A DNA stretch of 64,000 nt from contig NZ_AP025507.1 in the NCBI RefSeq assembly GCF_024347595.1, positions 1,959,720 to 2,023,719 on the forward strand. The letters run 5' to 3'. The stretch is from Vibrio pomeroyi (GTDB lineage Bacteria > Pseudomonadota > Gammaproteobacteria > Enterobacterales > Vibrionaceae). Below, piece after piece: positions 38,541 to 47,478 of this stretch. The notes under the pieces were generated by a model. The model was not told the DNA's origin and did not search any database. It saw only the letters and a list, made by a program, of their open reading frames with translations. Each line of letters begins with the position of its first letter. Position 1 is the first letter of the stretch. Made by a program: the position numbers and the translations under genes.

Positions 38541-40349
38541 TTAGAACTCAATGCGATAAACTGATGTGCTACCACTTACTTCGTTGCCAACCGCAATAAA
38601 GTGGTTACCAGAGCGAGTGAAATACTTGATTGACTCTGGGCCTAGGTCACCGGCTTTTGAGTTGTAAGTATCGTTGTCGCAATCACCGTCTTCATCAACT
38701 TTGGTACACACTGGTTGTGTAAAGTCTCGGTTGTTCAAGTAACTGATGAAACTTGCGTTTTCAGGCTGCGTTACGTCGTAAACCATGATGCCACCTTGGC
38801 GCTCAAGACCAATAAAGGCATAGTGCTTACCGTTAATCTCAGCCACTTCGATAGCTTCAGGTTCTACCCCTTTATCATCACTGCGATCGTCACCACTTTG
38901 GTTGTTATCATTGGTGCTGTTGAAGTTTGCAGGATCTTGTTCAAGAACGATTCGAGCAAAATCATCGCCGCTATCAAACACTAACTCGCCAGACTCATCC
39001 CAAATAGAGAAAGAACGGCTACCGAATGCTTGAACTTTTTGGTCAGCAGCAAGTGTTGCTTGTAGCTTAATCACCTTAAGGCGAGCCAGTTGCTTATTGT
39101 CTTTCAACGCACCAGCCAATGGGTGGTTAGCGTCAACATCTAGCTTCTTGCCACGTACTTCATCAACATAAGCGATACAAAAGTCTTTTTCTGTTGTGTA
39201 GTTTTCAGTGCCTTTGTAATCGTCACCATCCCACTCAAACCCTTTATCATCACACACTTTTTGCGTCGTCTTGATGCCATACTCACGGCCATCGCCTTCG
39301 TTTGCCGTCACGATGTAGGTGTTACCATCAACACTGTAGCTAGTGATGCTATCAGGCATGTAAAGCCCTTCTAACATTACGTAGCTTTGTAGATTGCCGA
39401 TATTTTTGTCTTTATTCGACGCATCCAACTGAGCGGTATCCCAAGGCTTGCCGCCTAGTTCAAGAATCGCATCGACTTGTGCACTTGCCACGTCAATTGC
39501 TGCCAATGCATTGTTCTCTTGCAAGGCAACGTAGAGTTTGCCGTTATCTGCAAACGTTAGATATTCCGGCTCTAGGTCTTGGGCAACGGTCGCATTCGGA
39601 GCTGAGATTCGAACCTTGTCGGTCAGTTCAGCATGGCGAGGCTGACCTTGATTGAATGCCTTGAAATCAATTTGAGTCACTTTTGCTTGTAAAGGACCAC
39701 TAGCTAAATCAACCAGCGTCACCGAGCCTTCAGGATCAATGCTGTAATCCGAATTCGGCTCGCCTTCGTTTGCTGATGCGATGTAACGGCCGTCTTTCGA
39801 GAAGCTCACCATGTCTGGCAATGCGCCAGCAGCGTATGTGGTGATCAGCTCTAATGTATCTGAGCGATACAGAGCAATAATGCCATTCTGTTGTTTGTCA
39901 GCATTTTCGATCGCGACAGCAACTAAGCCTTGATGAGTCGATACACTGTTCGCAGCACCGATATTAATACCCGAAGCCGCAGCGGCTGATTGAAGGTCGA
40001 TAGAACCCTCAGATGTCGGTGCGCTATCAGCGTTCATCGACAACACATCGACTTTCTGCGCTTGCGCGTTAACCACATAAAGCTTATCGGTACATGAATC
40101 GTAGCTGACGATTTCGGCTGCAGAAGTATCAAACGGAGCGTCAGCAATAGAGCTGCCCACCAAAGTAAGCCCACTTACCACCGCATCGCTCGCGATTGGC
40201 TGTTGGATGGATTGGCATTGAAGGCTAAAAGCATCAAGTGATGTTTGAGATGATGTTGTCGGCTTTGAAGTTGATTGAGAACAACCAACTAGAGCCGAGC
40301 TTACCGCGATAGGTAGTAATAAAGTCAGCTTATTAAATTTACGATTCAT
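38541..40349 (-). CDS. choice-of-anchor I family lipoprotein
   Basis: 602 residues. The signal peptide ends in the lipobox LVGC, so Cys23 should be lipidated. The body has beta-propeller-like repeats: EIVSYDSCTDKLYVVNAQAQKVDVLS, MVSFSKDGRYIASANEGEPNSDY, EPEYLTFADNGKLYVALQENNALAAID and a C-terminal VEPEAIEVAEINGKHYAFIGLERQGGIMVYDV. The family is found with secreted nucleases and phosphatases, but this protein has no attached enzyme domain. Acidic Asp/Asn-rich loops suggest calcium binding. Function unknown. Confidence 0.85.
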   Translation of the reverse strand: MNRKFNKLTLLLPIAVSSALVGCSQSTSKPTTSSQTSLDAFSLQCQSIQQPIASDAVVSGLTLVGSSIADAPFDTSAAEIVSYDSCTDKLYVVNAQAQKVDVLSMNADSAPTSEGSIDLQSAAAASGINIGAANSVSTHQGLVAVAIENADKQQNGIIALYRSDTLELITTYAAGALPDMVSFSKDGRYIASANEGEPNSDYSIDPEGSVTLVDLASGPLQAKVTQIDFKAFNQGQPRHAELTDKVRISAPNATVAQDLEPEYLTFADNGKLYVALQENNALAAIDVASAQVDAILELGGKPWDTAQLDASNKDKNIGNLQSYVMLEGLYMPDSITSYSVDGNTYIVTANEGDGREYGIKTTQKVCDDKGFEWDGDDYKGTENYTTEKDFCIAYVDEVRGKKLDVDANHPLAGALKDNKQLARLKVIKLQATLAADQKVQAFGSRSFSIWDESGELVFDSGDDFARIVLEQDPANFNSTNDNNQSGDDRSDDKGVEPEAIEVAEINGKHYAFIGLERQGGIMVYDVTQPENASFISYLNNRDFTQPVCTKVDEDGDCDNDTYNSKAGDLGPESIKYFTRSGNHFIAVGNEVSGSTSVYRIEF

Positions 40350-40493
40350 ATATCCTCCATAATTTGAATCGCGATCATAGAGGCCGCTTATGACAGTTAT
40401 CTTTCCCTTTTATTAACAATAGGTGACGACAATCGGTTTTCTTTACCCATAACAACAGAGGGTTGGAATGAGCATTCCATTAACAAGCAAGAA

Positions 40494-40531
40494 AAAAAAA
40501 CGCCCAAGCTGGCTGGTGCTTGAGCGCCTTT
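40494..40531 (-). terminator. terminator of ompW
   Basis: GC-rich stem around GCTCAAGC / GCTTGGGC with a nine-base T-run on the minus strand, about 20 bp after the stop. Confidence 0.75.
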
Positions 40532-40550
40532 AGTAAACTGAATAGGTAGA

Positions 40551-41192
40551 TTAGAAGTTGTAACCACCGCCGATCATGAATACCCATGGGTCGATATCAA
40601 CGTCTGTTTTGAATGTGTCTGTAGCCGTTTTGTATGTCGCTGTAGTACCGATGTCTGCGTACCAAACCGATGCGTTTAGGAACCAGTCCTCATTGATCAT
40701 GTAGTCAATACCAATGTTTGCAGCAAGGCCCCAAGAATCATCCAAAGACACATCCGTTAGGCCTGCATTTTTGCCGTTAGCATTCAATCCTTCGTCAAAG
40801 AACACAGTGTAGTTGATGCCCGCACCTACGTAAGGACGGAAGTCGCTGTTCGCCTCACCAAAGTAATATTGAACCATGAACGTTGGCGGAAGGTGTTTAG
40901 TATCAGCAATTTTGCCTAGACCGTTAACAGAAATGCTGTGAGAAAATGGGCTTGCTGCTAGGACTTCAAAACTGATGTTGTCAGTGAACATGTAACCGAA
41001 AGTAAGACCAAGTTGAGTATCAGAATCAACTGAAAATTCTAGGTCAGGGTTGTTAAGTACAGCATCACTGCTGTCGTTTGGAGATACCGTTGCTGCACCT
41101 GCACGGATGATGAAATCACCTTCTTTATGAGCAAGAACATTCGTTGACATAAGAGCCGCAATAACCGCAATACCACATACTGTTTTTTTCAT
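40551..41192 (-). CDS. ompW: OmpW-family outer-membrane protein
   Basis: 213 residues. Signal peptide MKKTVCGIAVIAALMSTNVLA, then HKEGDFIIRAGAATVSPND, the typical mature N-terminus, FTDNISFEVLAASPFSH and the final strand DPWVFMIGGGYNF with terminal Phe. It forms an eight-stranded barrel with a hydrophobic channel. An FNR box lies about 100 bp upstream, consistent with the known oxygen control of ompW in enterics. Confidence 0.94.
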   Translation of the reverse strand: MKKTVCGIAVIAALMSTNVLAHKEGDFIIRAGAATVSPNDSSDAVLNNPDLEFSVDSDTQLGLTFGYMFTDNISFEVLAASPFSHSISVNGLGKIADTKHLPPTFMVQYYFGEANSDFRPYVGAGINYTVFFDEGLNANGKNAGLTDVSLDDSWGLAANIGIDYMINEDWFLNASVWYADIGTTATYKTATDTFKTDVDIDPWVFMIGGGYNF

Positions 41193-41284
41193 TATTATTT
41201 CCTTTTGAGGGCTTATTCTTTATTGGTGAATGAGTAATCATTTCTTATTTTGCGTGCAAGTTATCATAGAATAACCCTACTTTA

Positions 41285-41298
41285 TTGATGGAAATCAA
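41285..41298. promoter_or_regulatory. FNR box upstream of ompW
   Basis: TTGATGGAAATCAA, a perfect match to the TTGAT-N4-ATCAA consensus, 93 bp upstream of the ompW start codon in the 400-bp ompW-glgC gap. The gap has no ORF. Confidence 0.75.
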
Positions 41299-41592
41299 TT
41301 TGTGAAAGGTTATGATTATTTGTGTAAATTTATATCGACCCGATCACTTTATTCCTTCATTTTATTGACAGTTTTGTAATGCAACTTTTCCGTGCATCAT
41401 TTTGTTAACTCTGCCTTGTCACCTTACTCTGATCTCTTTGGATCAAAATAGAGCAATCCAACATCCCGTACGCATCAATTTGGTGCAGTCTCACAGAGTT
41501 CATTGTCACCTCGTTTAATATTCAATGAGTTACATTTGGCGTGGTGCTTGCAAGTCTATGTTCATAATCATAAATACATTGAGGTTCTGACT

Positions 41593-42813
41593 ATGCAAGA
41601 CACTCTAACAATCGTTCTGGCCGGCGGTGTTGGCTCTCGGCTTTCCCCTCTCACCGATAACCGCGCAAAACCTGCGGTACCTTTTGGTGGCAAATATCGA
41701 ATCATCGATTTCACACTCGCGAACTGCCTTCACTCCGGACTTCGCCAAATACTGGTGCTGACTCAGTACAAATCTCACTCTTTGCAAAAACACTTACGTG
41801 ATGGTTGGTCGGTGCTTAACCCCGAGCTCGGCGAATACATCACCAATGTTCCCCCGCAAATGCGCACAGGTGACAGCTGGTATAGCGGCACTGCCGATGC
41901 GATTTATCAAAACTTGTATTTGCTGTCGCGTAGTGAAGCCAAGCATGTAGTAGTCTTATCCGGCGACCATATCTATCGCATGGATTACGCTCCAATGCTC
42001 AAGCAACATAAGCAGAATGAAGCTGACTTGACGGTCGCCTGTATGGAAGTGTCGATTGATGAGGCCAAAGAGTTTGGTGTGATGGAGATAGACGAGTCTC
42101 TGCAGATCAATAACTTTACCGAGAAGCCACGTTACCCCGCGTGCGTACCCGGTAGACCGACCCGAAGCATGGCTTCCATGGGGATTTACATCTTTGATAA
42201 AGAAGTACTGACACAGGCATTATTAGCAGACGCAGAAGATCCGGACTCAAGCCACGATTTTGGTAAAGACATCATTCCAAAGTTAGTCGGCAACAACAGT
42301 GTTTATGCGTATAAGTTTGGTGATGAAGAAGGACGCGTAACCCAAGACGCTTACTGGAGAGATGTGGGTACGATCGACTCTTATTACCAATCGAATATGG
42401 ACCTGTTGAAACCAGCCTCACCTATCGATTTGTACCAACCGGATTGGGCAATTCGCACCTATGATCCGCAACTGCCGCCCGCACGAACCATTGCTTCGGT
42501 CGAAGGTAACCAAGGGATCTTTATCAACTCGATGATCGCGAATGGCGTAGTGATTGAAGGTGGTTCAGCGCAAAACTCTATCTTTTTCCCTAAGGTGAAA
42601 GTCAGCAATGCCGCGATTGTGATTGATAGTATTCTGTTTGAAGATGTCGAGATCGGGCGAAACTGCCACATTCAAAACTGCATTATCGATAAGAACGTTA
42701 AGGTGCCGGATGGGACTCAGATTGGCATAGATAGTCTTGCGGATGCCAAGCGCTTCCACATATCGAAACAAGGTGTAATAGTGGTGCCGTCTTCTTATCA
42801 GTTTGAAGAGTGA
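41593..42813 (+). CDS. glgC: glucose-1-phosphate adenylyltransferase
   Basis: 406 residues from ATG 41593 (MQDTLTIVLAGG), chosen because the upstream in-frame extension lacks homology to the family and GAGG precedes this ATG. Catalytic motifs: LAGGVGSRLSPLTDNRAKPAVPFGGKYRIIDF, SGDHIYRMDY, EKP and YWRDVGTIDSYY, then the left-handed beta-helix. It makes ADP-glucose for glycogen. No other glg genes are adjacent, so it is an isolated copy. Confidence 0.94.
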   Translation: MQDTLTIVLAGGVGSRLSPLTDNRAKPAVPFGGKYRIIDFTLANCLHSGLRQILVLTQYKSHSLQKHLRDGWSVLNPELGEYITNVPPQMRTGDSWYSGTADAIYQNLYLLSRSEAKHVVVLSGDHIYRMDYAPMLKQHKQNEADLTVACMEVSIDEAKEFGVMEIDESLQINNFTEKPRYPACVPGRPTRSMASMGIYIFDKEVLTQALLADAEDPDSSHDFGKDIIPKLVGNNSVYAYKFGDEEGRVTQDAYWRDVGTIDSYYQSNMDLLKPASPIDLYQPDWAIRTYDPQLPPARTIASVEGNQGIFINSMIANGVVIEGGSAQNSIFFPKVKVSNAAIVIDSILFEDVEIGRNCHIQNCIIDKNVKVPDGTQIGIDSLADAKRFHISKQGVIVVPSSYQFEE

Positions 42814-42847
42814 TGCTTCAGTTGAAATAGCTTCTCTCTAAAACAAC

Positions 42848-42877
42848 AAAGGCAGCGAATTCGCTGCCTTTTTATTT
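42848..42877 (+). terminator. terminator of glgC
   Basis: Stem AAAGGCAGCGAA / TTCGCTGCCTTT followed by a T-run. Confidence 0.85.
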
Positions 42878-42922
42878 GGTTAGATGCTCTCAAGCCAAGC
42901 TTATTTTATCAGAGCGAACTCT

Positions 42923-44353
42923 TTAAAAAGGACCTAAATCAATCATTTGAGCAATCACAACCGAAACTAACGCACCCACTGACCAGAACAAGAACAGCGG
43001 CAAGAAGAAACGAACCCACTTGGTGTAAGGCACTTTTGCAATCGCCAGTACAGCCAGTAAGCCACCATTGGTTGGGTAAATGTAGTTAGAGATACCGTCA
43101 CCCAATTGAGAAGCCAATACCGCAACTTGACGAGTTACCTCACCAATGTCCGCTAAAGGAATAATGATTGGCATGGTGATCACCGCTTGACCACTGCCCG
43201 ACGGAATAAACAGGTTAATCGCAGCTTGTGAGAAGTAGATACCCGCCGCGGCTACAAGCTTAGAACTGCCTGAAATGATCTGTGCAAGGTAGTAGATGAT
43301 TGAATCAACAATCTTCGCGTCTTCCATAATGGTCAACACTGAGCGCGCGAAGAAGATGATCAACACAGCAACCAACACATCGCTGACACCTTTGGTCCAG
43401 TATTCACAAATCTTGTTGGGAGACAAACCCGCCACCAAACCTGGAATGATCGCCATCGCCACAAATGCACCCGCAATCTCGGTAAAACCAAAGCCCATCG
43501 TCAGGGTACCGAAGATCATGTATGCGAATACGCCTAAGAATGCGATACCCGCGAACTTTTCACGCGTGGTCAGTATTTTCGCTTCAACATTTGATTCGTA
43601 GTGGTAACCCGTGCCGTGTAACAAGCCCTTAGTTGGGTCTTGCTTTACTTTGCGTGCGTAACTCAACACATACCAAGCCCCCGTCAATAGCATGAACATG
43701 CCGACAATAAAGCGATACCACATGCCCGAATACATAGGGAGTTCAGCAATAGTGTGTGCAATACCCGTGAAGAATGGGTTTGCCAGCGCGGCCGCAAAAC
43801 CCGCACAACTCGCGAGTAAGACTACACCAAGAGCCGTGATCGCATCGTAGCCAAGCTTGATACAGATAGGGATCATCAGCGATATGAAAATGACATCAAG
43901 CTCACGCATACCAGTGAAGGTTACGTTGAAGAAGATCGCCGTCATGATCACAGGCGCAATCACGTACAAGCCTTGTTTCTTGAGCTTAGTGGTGAGCGCA
44001 ACAACCGATGCGTCTAGCAGACCCATGTGTTTGATAATACCGAAAGCACCACCAACAAATACCACAACACCCATCACGCCAGAAGCGGATTTGAAGCCTT
44101 TAAAAAATGATTCGAAAAAAGAGGCTAATGTTGTTGGATTGCTCGCTAATAGTGTGTAGCTGTCTGGGTCGATAACCGTGCGGCCATTCATAACCACTCG
44201 TTCAAATTCACCAGCAGGGATAAAGTAGGTTGCGATTGCTGCAACAATTACCATGATGACCAAAGAAAGAAACGGGTGGTTTACTTCTTTCTCTGTCGAA
44301 GCTGAGTTACCAGCTGGAGATGTAGGTACGGACGTAGATACCGTAGACGTCAT
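42923..44353 (-). CDS. YfcC-family membrane transporter
   Basis: 476 residues with about twelve hydrophobic segments. Family landmarks are YFIPAGEFERV after the first helix, TFTGMRELDVIFISLMIPICIKLGYD, and INLFIPSGSGQAVITMPIIIPLADIGEVTRQVAVLASQLGDG. Related to DcuC/short-chain fatty-acid and arginine/ornithine-type carriers; the substrate is not readable. AGGAG precedes the ATG. A CRP-like site lies ~340 bp upstream. Confidence 0.88.
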   Translation of the reverse strand: MTSTVSTSVPTSPAGNSASTEKEVNHPFLSLVIMVIVAAIATYFIPAGEFERVVMNGRTVIDPDSYTLLASNPTTLASFFESFFKGFKSASGVMGVVVFVGGAFGIIKHMGLLDASVVALTTKLKKQGLYVIAPVIMTAIFFNVTFTGMRELDVIFISLMIPICIKLGYDAITALGVVLLASCAGFAAALANPFFTGIAHTIAELPMYSGMWYRFIVGMFMLLTGAWYVLSYARKVKQDPTKGLLHGTGYHYESNVEAKILTTREKFAGIAFLGVFAYMIFGTLTMGFGFTEIAGAFVAMAIIPGLVAGLSPNKICEYWTKGVSDVLVAVLIIFFARSVLTIMEDAKIVDSIIYYLAQIISGSSKLVAAAGIYFSQAAINLFIPSGSGQAVITMPIIIPLADIGEVTRQVAVLASQLGDGISNYIYPTNGGLLAVLAIAKVPYTKWVRFFLPLFLFWSVGALVSVVIAQMIDLGPF

Positions 44354-44688
44354 ATAGACTCCTTACTTGTCAGCAACCAAGAAGTACTTGGCCGCCAAGG
44401 GGGATTTTTGGGAAAACGAAACCCTTCACGCTGAACTAAGTTCGCGCTAACTAGGCTGTTTCTAAAAGGCCTTTGATAGATGGTGCTCTCAAATGTACAT
44501 AGTGAAGTAGTGAGAACTACTCTCTTTGCGTCCGAGCAAAATGCAGATGTTCAGCCAAGTCAGGCCAAACTGAATGAGGTCATTACAAGCAGATAAACAG
44601 AAAAAGACTGTTTGGGTAATGCGTTTTTTATCAATTACAAAGACAAGCGGCGCATACTAGCACAACAGGCGGTAAAATGTCAGGAAAG
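44354..44688. other. long leader/intergenic region upstream of the YfcC gene
   Basis: 335 bp without a convincing ORF. It should contain the YfcC-gene promoter. A CRP-like site is at its far end, listed separately. Confidence 0.4.
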
Positions 44689-44704
44689 CGTGATTTTTGT
44701 CACA
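44689..44704. promoter_or_regulatory. CRP-like site
   Basis: On the minus strand TGTGA-CAAAAA-TCACG, nine of ten consensus positions. The T-rich, weakly placed position (336 bp before the YfcC start) makes its target uncertain. Confidence 0.45.
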
Positions 44705-44717
44705 TTTTATTGAGCCA

Positions 44718-44747
44718 TAAAAAAGCGCCCTGTAAAACAGCGCGCTT
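44718..44747 (-). terminator. terminator of the 44780 gene
   Basis: GC-rich stem AAAGCGC / GCGCTTT with internal GTAAAAC loop and a T-run on the minus strand. Confidence 0.75.
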
Positions 44748-44779
44748 TGACAAATATATCGAGAGACAGATCTAATCGG

Positions 44780-45364
44780 TTATTTAGGTGCTAGCTCGTA
44801 GTTCTCTTGCATTTCATGAGGGGCAATACCGTACTCATAATCTGCTAAGTAGCCATCCTTATAAACCTTCATTCCCTTTTCGTCCCAGCTCACTTTAATC
44901 ACCGCAGTTTTGCCATCTTCACTACCCATCAGCTCTAACATCTCAGCATCGATCTTAATCGCTTTGATGGTTTTAATACGCTTAAACGGCTTAAATTCTG
45001 TGGTCGATGTTGGCAGTGAACCATAGCTGCTGATCCACGTCTCTTTTGGCACCAACCATTGGTTGAAAACATCATCAACAATCGCTTTCGGCATGCTTGC
45101 AATAACCACATCGTCTGTCATTACATTATTGGTTTCTAAGCTGTAACCACCCTTTCCATCTGAAACGTAGGTAGGAAAATCAACGCCAATTTCAGATTCA
45201 GCAGGCAAACGGCCTAACGTCACCGACTTCTTAACGTAAAGTTCTGCAGTTTCAAATTGCTGCATGATCTCTGGAATTTTCTGGAACTCAACAGGCGCAG
45301 CAAAAGCATTAAAAGCGAAAGAAAGTGAAGCTGCGATGGCAGCCAATTTAACAGGCATTTTCAT
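44780..45364 (-). CDS. hypothetical exported protein
   Basis: 194 residues. Signal peptide MKMPVKLAAIAASLSFAFNAFA with cleavage before APVEF. The mature part is mixed alpha/beta with no Cys, no repeat and no motif I recognise (TVGRLP-like VTLGRLPAESEIGVDFPTYVSDGKGGY). Probably periplasmic. Single gene with a terminator. Confidence 0.65.
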   Translation of the reverse strand: MKMPVKLAAIAASLSFAFNAFAAPVEFQKIPEIMQQFETAELYVKKSVTLGRLPAESEIGVDFPTYVSDGKGGYSLETNNVMTDDVVIASMPKAIVDDVFNQWLVPKETWISSYGSLPTSTTEFKPFKRIKTIKAIKIDAEMLELMGSEDGKTAVIKVSWDEKGMKVYKDGYLADYEYGIAPHEMQENYELAPK

Positions 45365-45656
45365 GGTAACGGATCCAAGTTTAACGAAGTTGTTATGGTA
45401 TCCCGTACTAACAAATACCTCAATAAACTGTAGCCGCTTATATTGGTAATTGTGATATTGAGTGACGAAATCATCAGTAGTTAGTGTATTCCCGTTCTCG
45501 ACTCTACCGCGACGAAATTCCCCTTCCCCCCAATTTCAAATCATAAATCAGTCCTATTTTTACCGTACTGTCAGCCTTATGTCAGTGGCGCAAAATGGTA
45601 AGTCCTGCATTCGAACAAAACTAAAATGAGACCTCGATCATCATTTTGAGGTTCTC

Positions 45657-46004
45657 ATGAAGGCTATTTACATCATTGCTGCCCCGCTATTGCTGAGCAG
45701 TTCTTTGGCAAACGCAAACGTGCACAAATGGAAAAATACCGAATTTCAGACCTACTCAGACAAAACACAGGTCAGGTTTCTATTGGTAAACCGTTACACC
45801 AAACAAGCCGACTACTACCTGCGAATTGATGACAAAGAATTTCCAAACAAGATCCAATTAACTGCCAATCAAGAGATTGAGCTGGATATCAATGTGAAGA
45901 CACCAGCAGGTCAAACGACCAAGAAAAAGATCTGCACACGCATGGTGACGGACTCTCCGAACAGCTACGAAGTGTGCACCAATCTTAAATTCAAGCGCTA
46001 TTAA
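45657..46004 (+). CDS. exported protein 1 of an unknown five-gene cluster
   Basis: 115 residues. Signal peptide MKAIYIIAAPLLLSSSLANA, mature ~95 residues starting NVHKW, rich in alternating strands (TQVRFLLVNRYTKQADYYLRIDDKEFPNKIQL, then EIELDINVKTPAG), with two Cys (KICTRM, YEVCTN) that could form a disulfide. The profile suggests a small beta-sandwich, possibly chaperone- or pilin-like, but no family is recognised. GAGG precedes the ATG. First gene of the cluster. Confidence 0.7.
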   Translation: MKAIYIIAAPLLLSSSLANANVHKWKNTEFQTYSDKTQVRFLLVNRYTKQADYYLRIDDKEFPNKIQLTANQEIELDINVKTPAGQTTKKKICTRMVTDSPNSYEVCTNLKFKRY

Positions 46005-46026
46005 CCCAATTCAAACGGTACTAACG

Positions 46027-46512
46027 ATGCAAAAAATCATAACAACGCTGCGCAGGGCTTTATTGACTGTCGTAGCACTGGCTATCGCTTCATTGACCAG
46101 TCTTTCTATACCGAGCCCTGCAATGGCGAACCCGATACCGAGCGTATCCAACCCATCAGGAACCGACCGAGTTCGTACCTCTGAAGGTGCTTCGTGTGAG
46201 CAAGCCATTTCCACGGGTAAAACCGTTCAGTTTGGTACCTATGGCTCAACGGGCAATGAAGATAGCGACAGCTATTACAACAACTATTACTACCAAAATC
46301 AGGATGAAGCAGGCATTTACGCCGCCGTCACGCTGCAGTTTGGTGGTGAAGATCGAGTTGACTGTCGTCGACTCTACGAGTTCGAGTTACGTGAGCGAGA
46401 ACGTTTAGAAGAGCTGGCTCAAGCGGAACATGAGCTAAAGCTATTACAAATCGAAGCAGAGAAATATCGCCTGCTGAAGATGAAACAAAGCAATACCACT
46501 TTTTCGGAGTAA
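46027..46512 (+). CDS. exported protein 2 of the cluster, with C-terminal coiled coil
   Basis: 161 residues. Signal peptide ending SPAMA-NP. The middle has a Tyr/Asn-rich stretch (YYNNYYYQNQDEAG) between QFGTYG and a strand VTLQFGGEDRVDCRRLYEFEL, with Cys in GASCEQ and VDCRRL. The last ~50 residues are a charged heptad-like helix (REREERLEEL-type, ending KYRLLKMKQ). The form is like secreted proteins with a short beta domain plus trimeric or dimeric coiled coil. Function unknown. Starts 23 bp after gene 1. Confidence 0.7.
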   Translation: MQKIITTLRRALLTVVALAIASLTSLSIPSPAMANPIPSVSNPSGTDRVRTSEGASCEQAISTGKTVQFGTYGSTGNEDSDSYYNNYYYQNQDEAGIYAAVTLQFGGEDRVDCRRLYEFELRERERLEELAQAEHELKLLQIEAEKYRLLKMKQSNTTFSE

Positions 46513-46515
46513 AAG

Positions 46516-47010
46516 ATGCTTAATAAAAAACCATTACTTGGCCTAGCAGCCATAACTATTTTTGCCACTGGATCGGCATTTGCACAATCTCCCGGTGATG
46601 GAGATGACAAAACCGGAGATGTCGTGTTTTCGGCATCGGTTGAATCTCAATGCGGTATAGAGGCTACAGAAGATAAAGCCGATCTAGCCTTTGGCGAAAA
46701 TTACAATGATTCCCATGCGACTGTGAAACTAGTTAGTAACAGAAACGGAATTAAAGTTAGAGCCGAAGAGATACAAATCGAATCTTTTGACGGACAAATC
46801 CAAAAAACTGATGTCTTTTTCCAATCAACGGGTACCACAGAACTCGACCAATCCGCTCTTGGTTGGGAGTCAGGTGTAGACATCACCCGTGATCAAATCC
46901 GTGAAGACAACAATATGAATCTATTCGCGCGTGTTGCTGTTGATGAAAGCAACCTAGATGCAAATGAAGATTACGAAGTGAAGACAAAATGGAAGATTGA
47001 GTGTAATTAA
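46516..47010 (+). CDS. exported protein 3 of the cluster (paralogue of protein 5)
   Basis: 164 residues. Signal peptide MLNKKPLLGLAAITIFATGSAFA. The mature domain begins with Asp/Gly-rich DGDDKTGD, then FSASVESQCGIE, LAFGENYNDSHATVKLVSNR, and ends ARVAVDESNLDANEDYEVKTKWKIECN, so one Cys near the start and one at the penultimate position could close a pilin-like beta-sandwich. It is 3 bp after gene 2. The same layout recurs in protein 5. Function unknown. Confidence 0.72.
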   Translation: MLNKKPLLGLAAITIFATGSAFAQSPGDGDDKTGDVVFSASVESQCGIEATEDKADLAFGENYNDSHATVKLVSNRNGIKVRAEEIQIESFDGQIQKTDVFFQSTGTTELDQSALGWESGVDITRDQIREDNNMNLFARVAVDESNLDANEDYEVKTKWKIECN

Positions 47011-47028
47011 CCATCATCTCTCCCACGG

Positions 47029-47051
47029 CAAGCCCTCTAATCACGAGGGCT
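47029..47051 (+). promoter_or_regulatory. hairpin between cluster genes 3 and 4
   Basis: AAGCCCTC / GAGGGCTT stem with a 7-base loop and no T-run. It may act as a partial terminator or an mRNA stabiliser that raises protein 3 relative to 4 and 5. Confidence 0.45.
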
Positions 47052-47069
47052 TACTGACTTAGAGGCTTT

Positions 47070-47477
47070 ATGAAAACCTTACTATTATTCTTGTCGATCT
47101 TATTTATCGCCCCCTACGCTGTCAGCACTGGGTTTGATAAACAAGAAGTCGAACAGTTCAATCAAATATGTGTCGATGGTTCAAACAATCACGAGCGCCG
47201 AATCTTTGATGCACTCTCAAATTCTGAATACATCGACTGGTCGAGTATCGAGTTAATCGACACTGAAAGTCGTGTTAACTACACCGATACCACAGTCGCA
47301 GCTAAGCAAAAGGGGCGCGTCACTTGTGATCTGATTGTTGAGTACAAATACCATCACGCCGATATTGTACTGAGCTCAAGCTATCAGGTATCCCTCAAAG
47401 ATCAGCAAACCATCAGCAATGTGGCAGTCACCGAACAAGCGGTCACGGACTTTATTGTCCGCGTTATGGTGAACTAA
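47070..47477 (+). CDS. exported protein 4 of the cluster
   Basis: 135 residues. Signal peptide MKTLLLFLSILFIAPYAVS. Mature region: QFNQICVDGSNNHERRIFDALSNSEYIDWSSIELIDTESRVNY and RVTCDLIVEYKYHHADIVLSSSYQVSLKD, with two Cys that could pair. No recognised family. AGAGG precedes the ATG. One base separates it from protein 5. Confidence 0.68.
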   Translation: MKTLLLFLSILFIAPYAVSTGFDKQEVEQFNQICVDGSNNHERRIFDALSNSEYIDWSSIELIDTESRVNYTDTTVAAKQKGRVTCDLIVEYKYHHADIVLSSSYQVSLKDQQTISNVAVTEQAVTDFIVRVMVN

Positions 47478-47478
47478 C

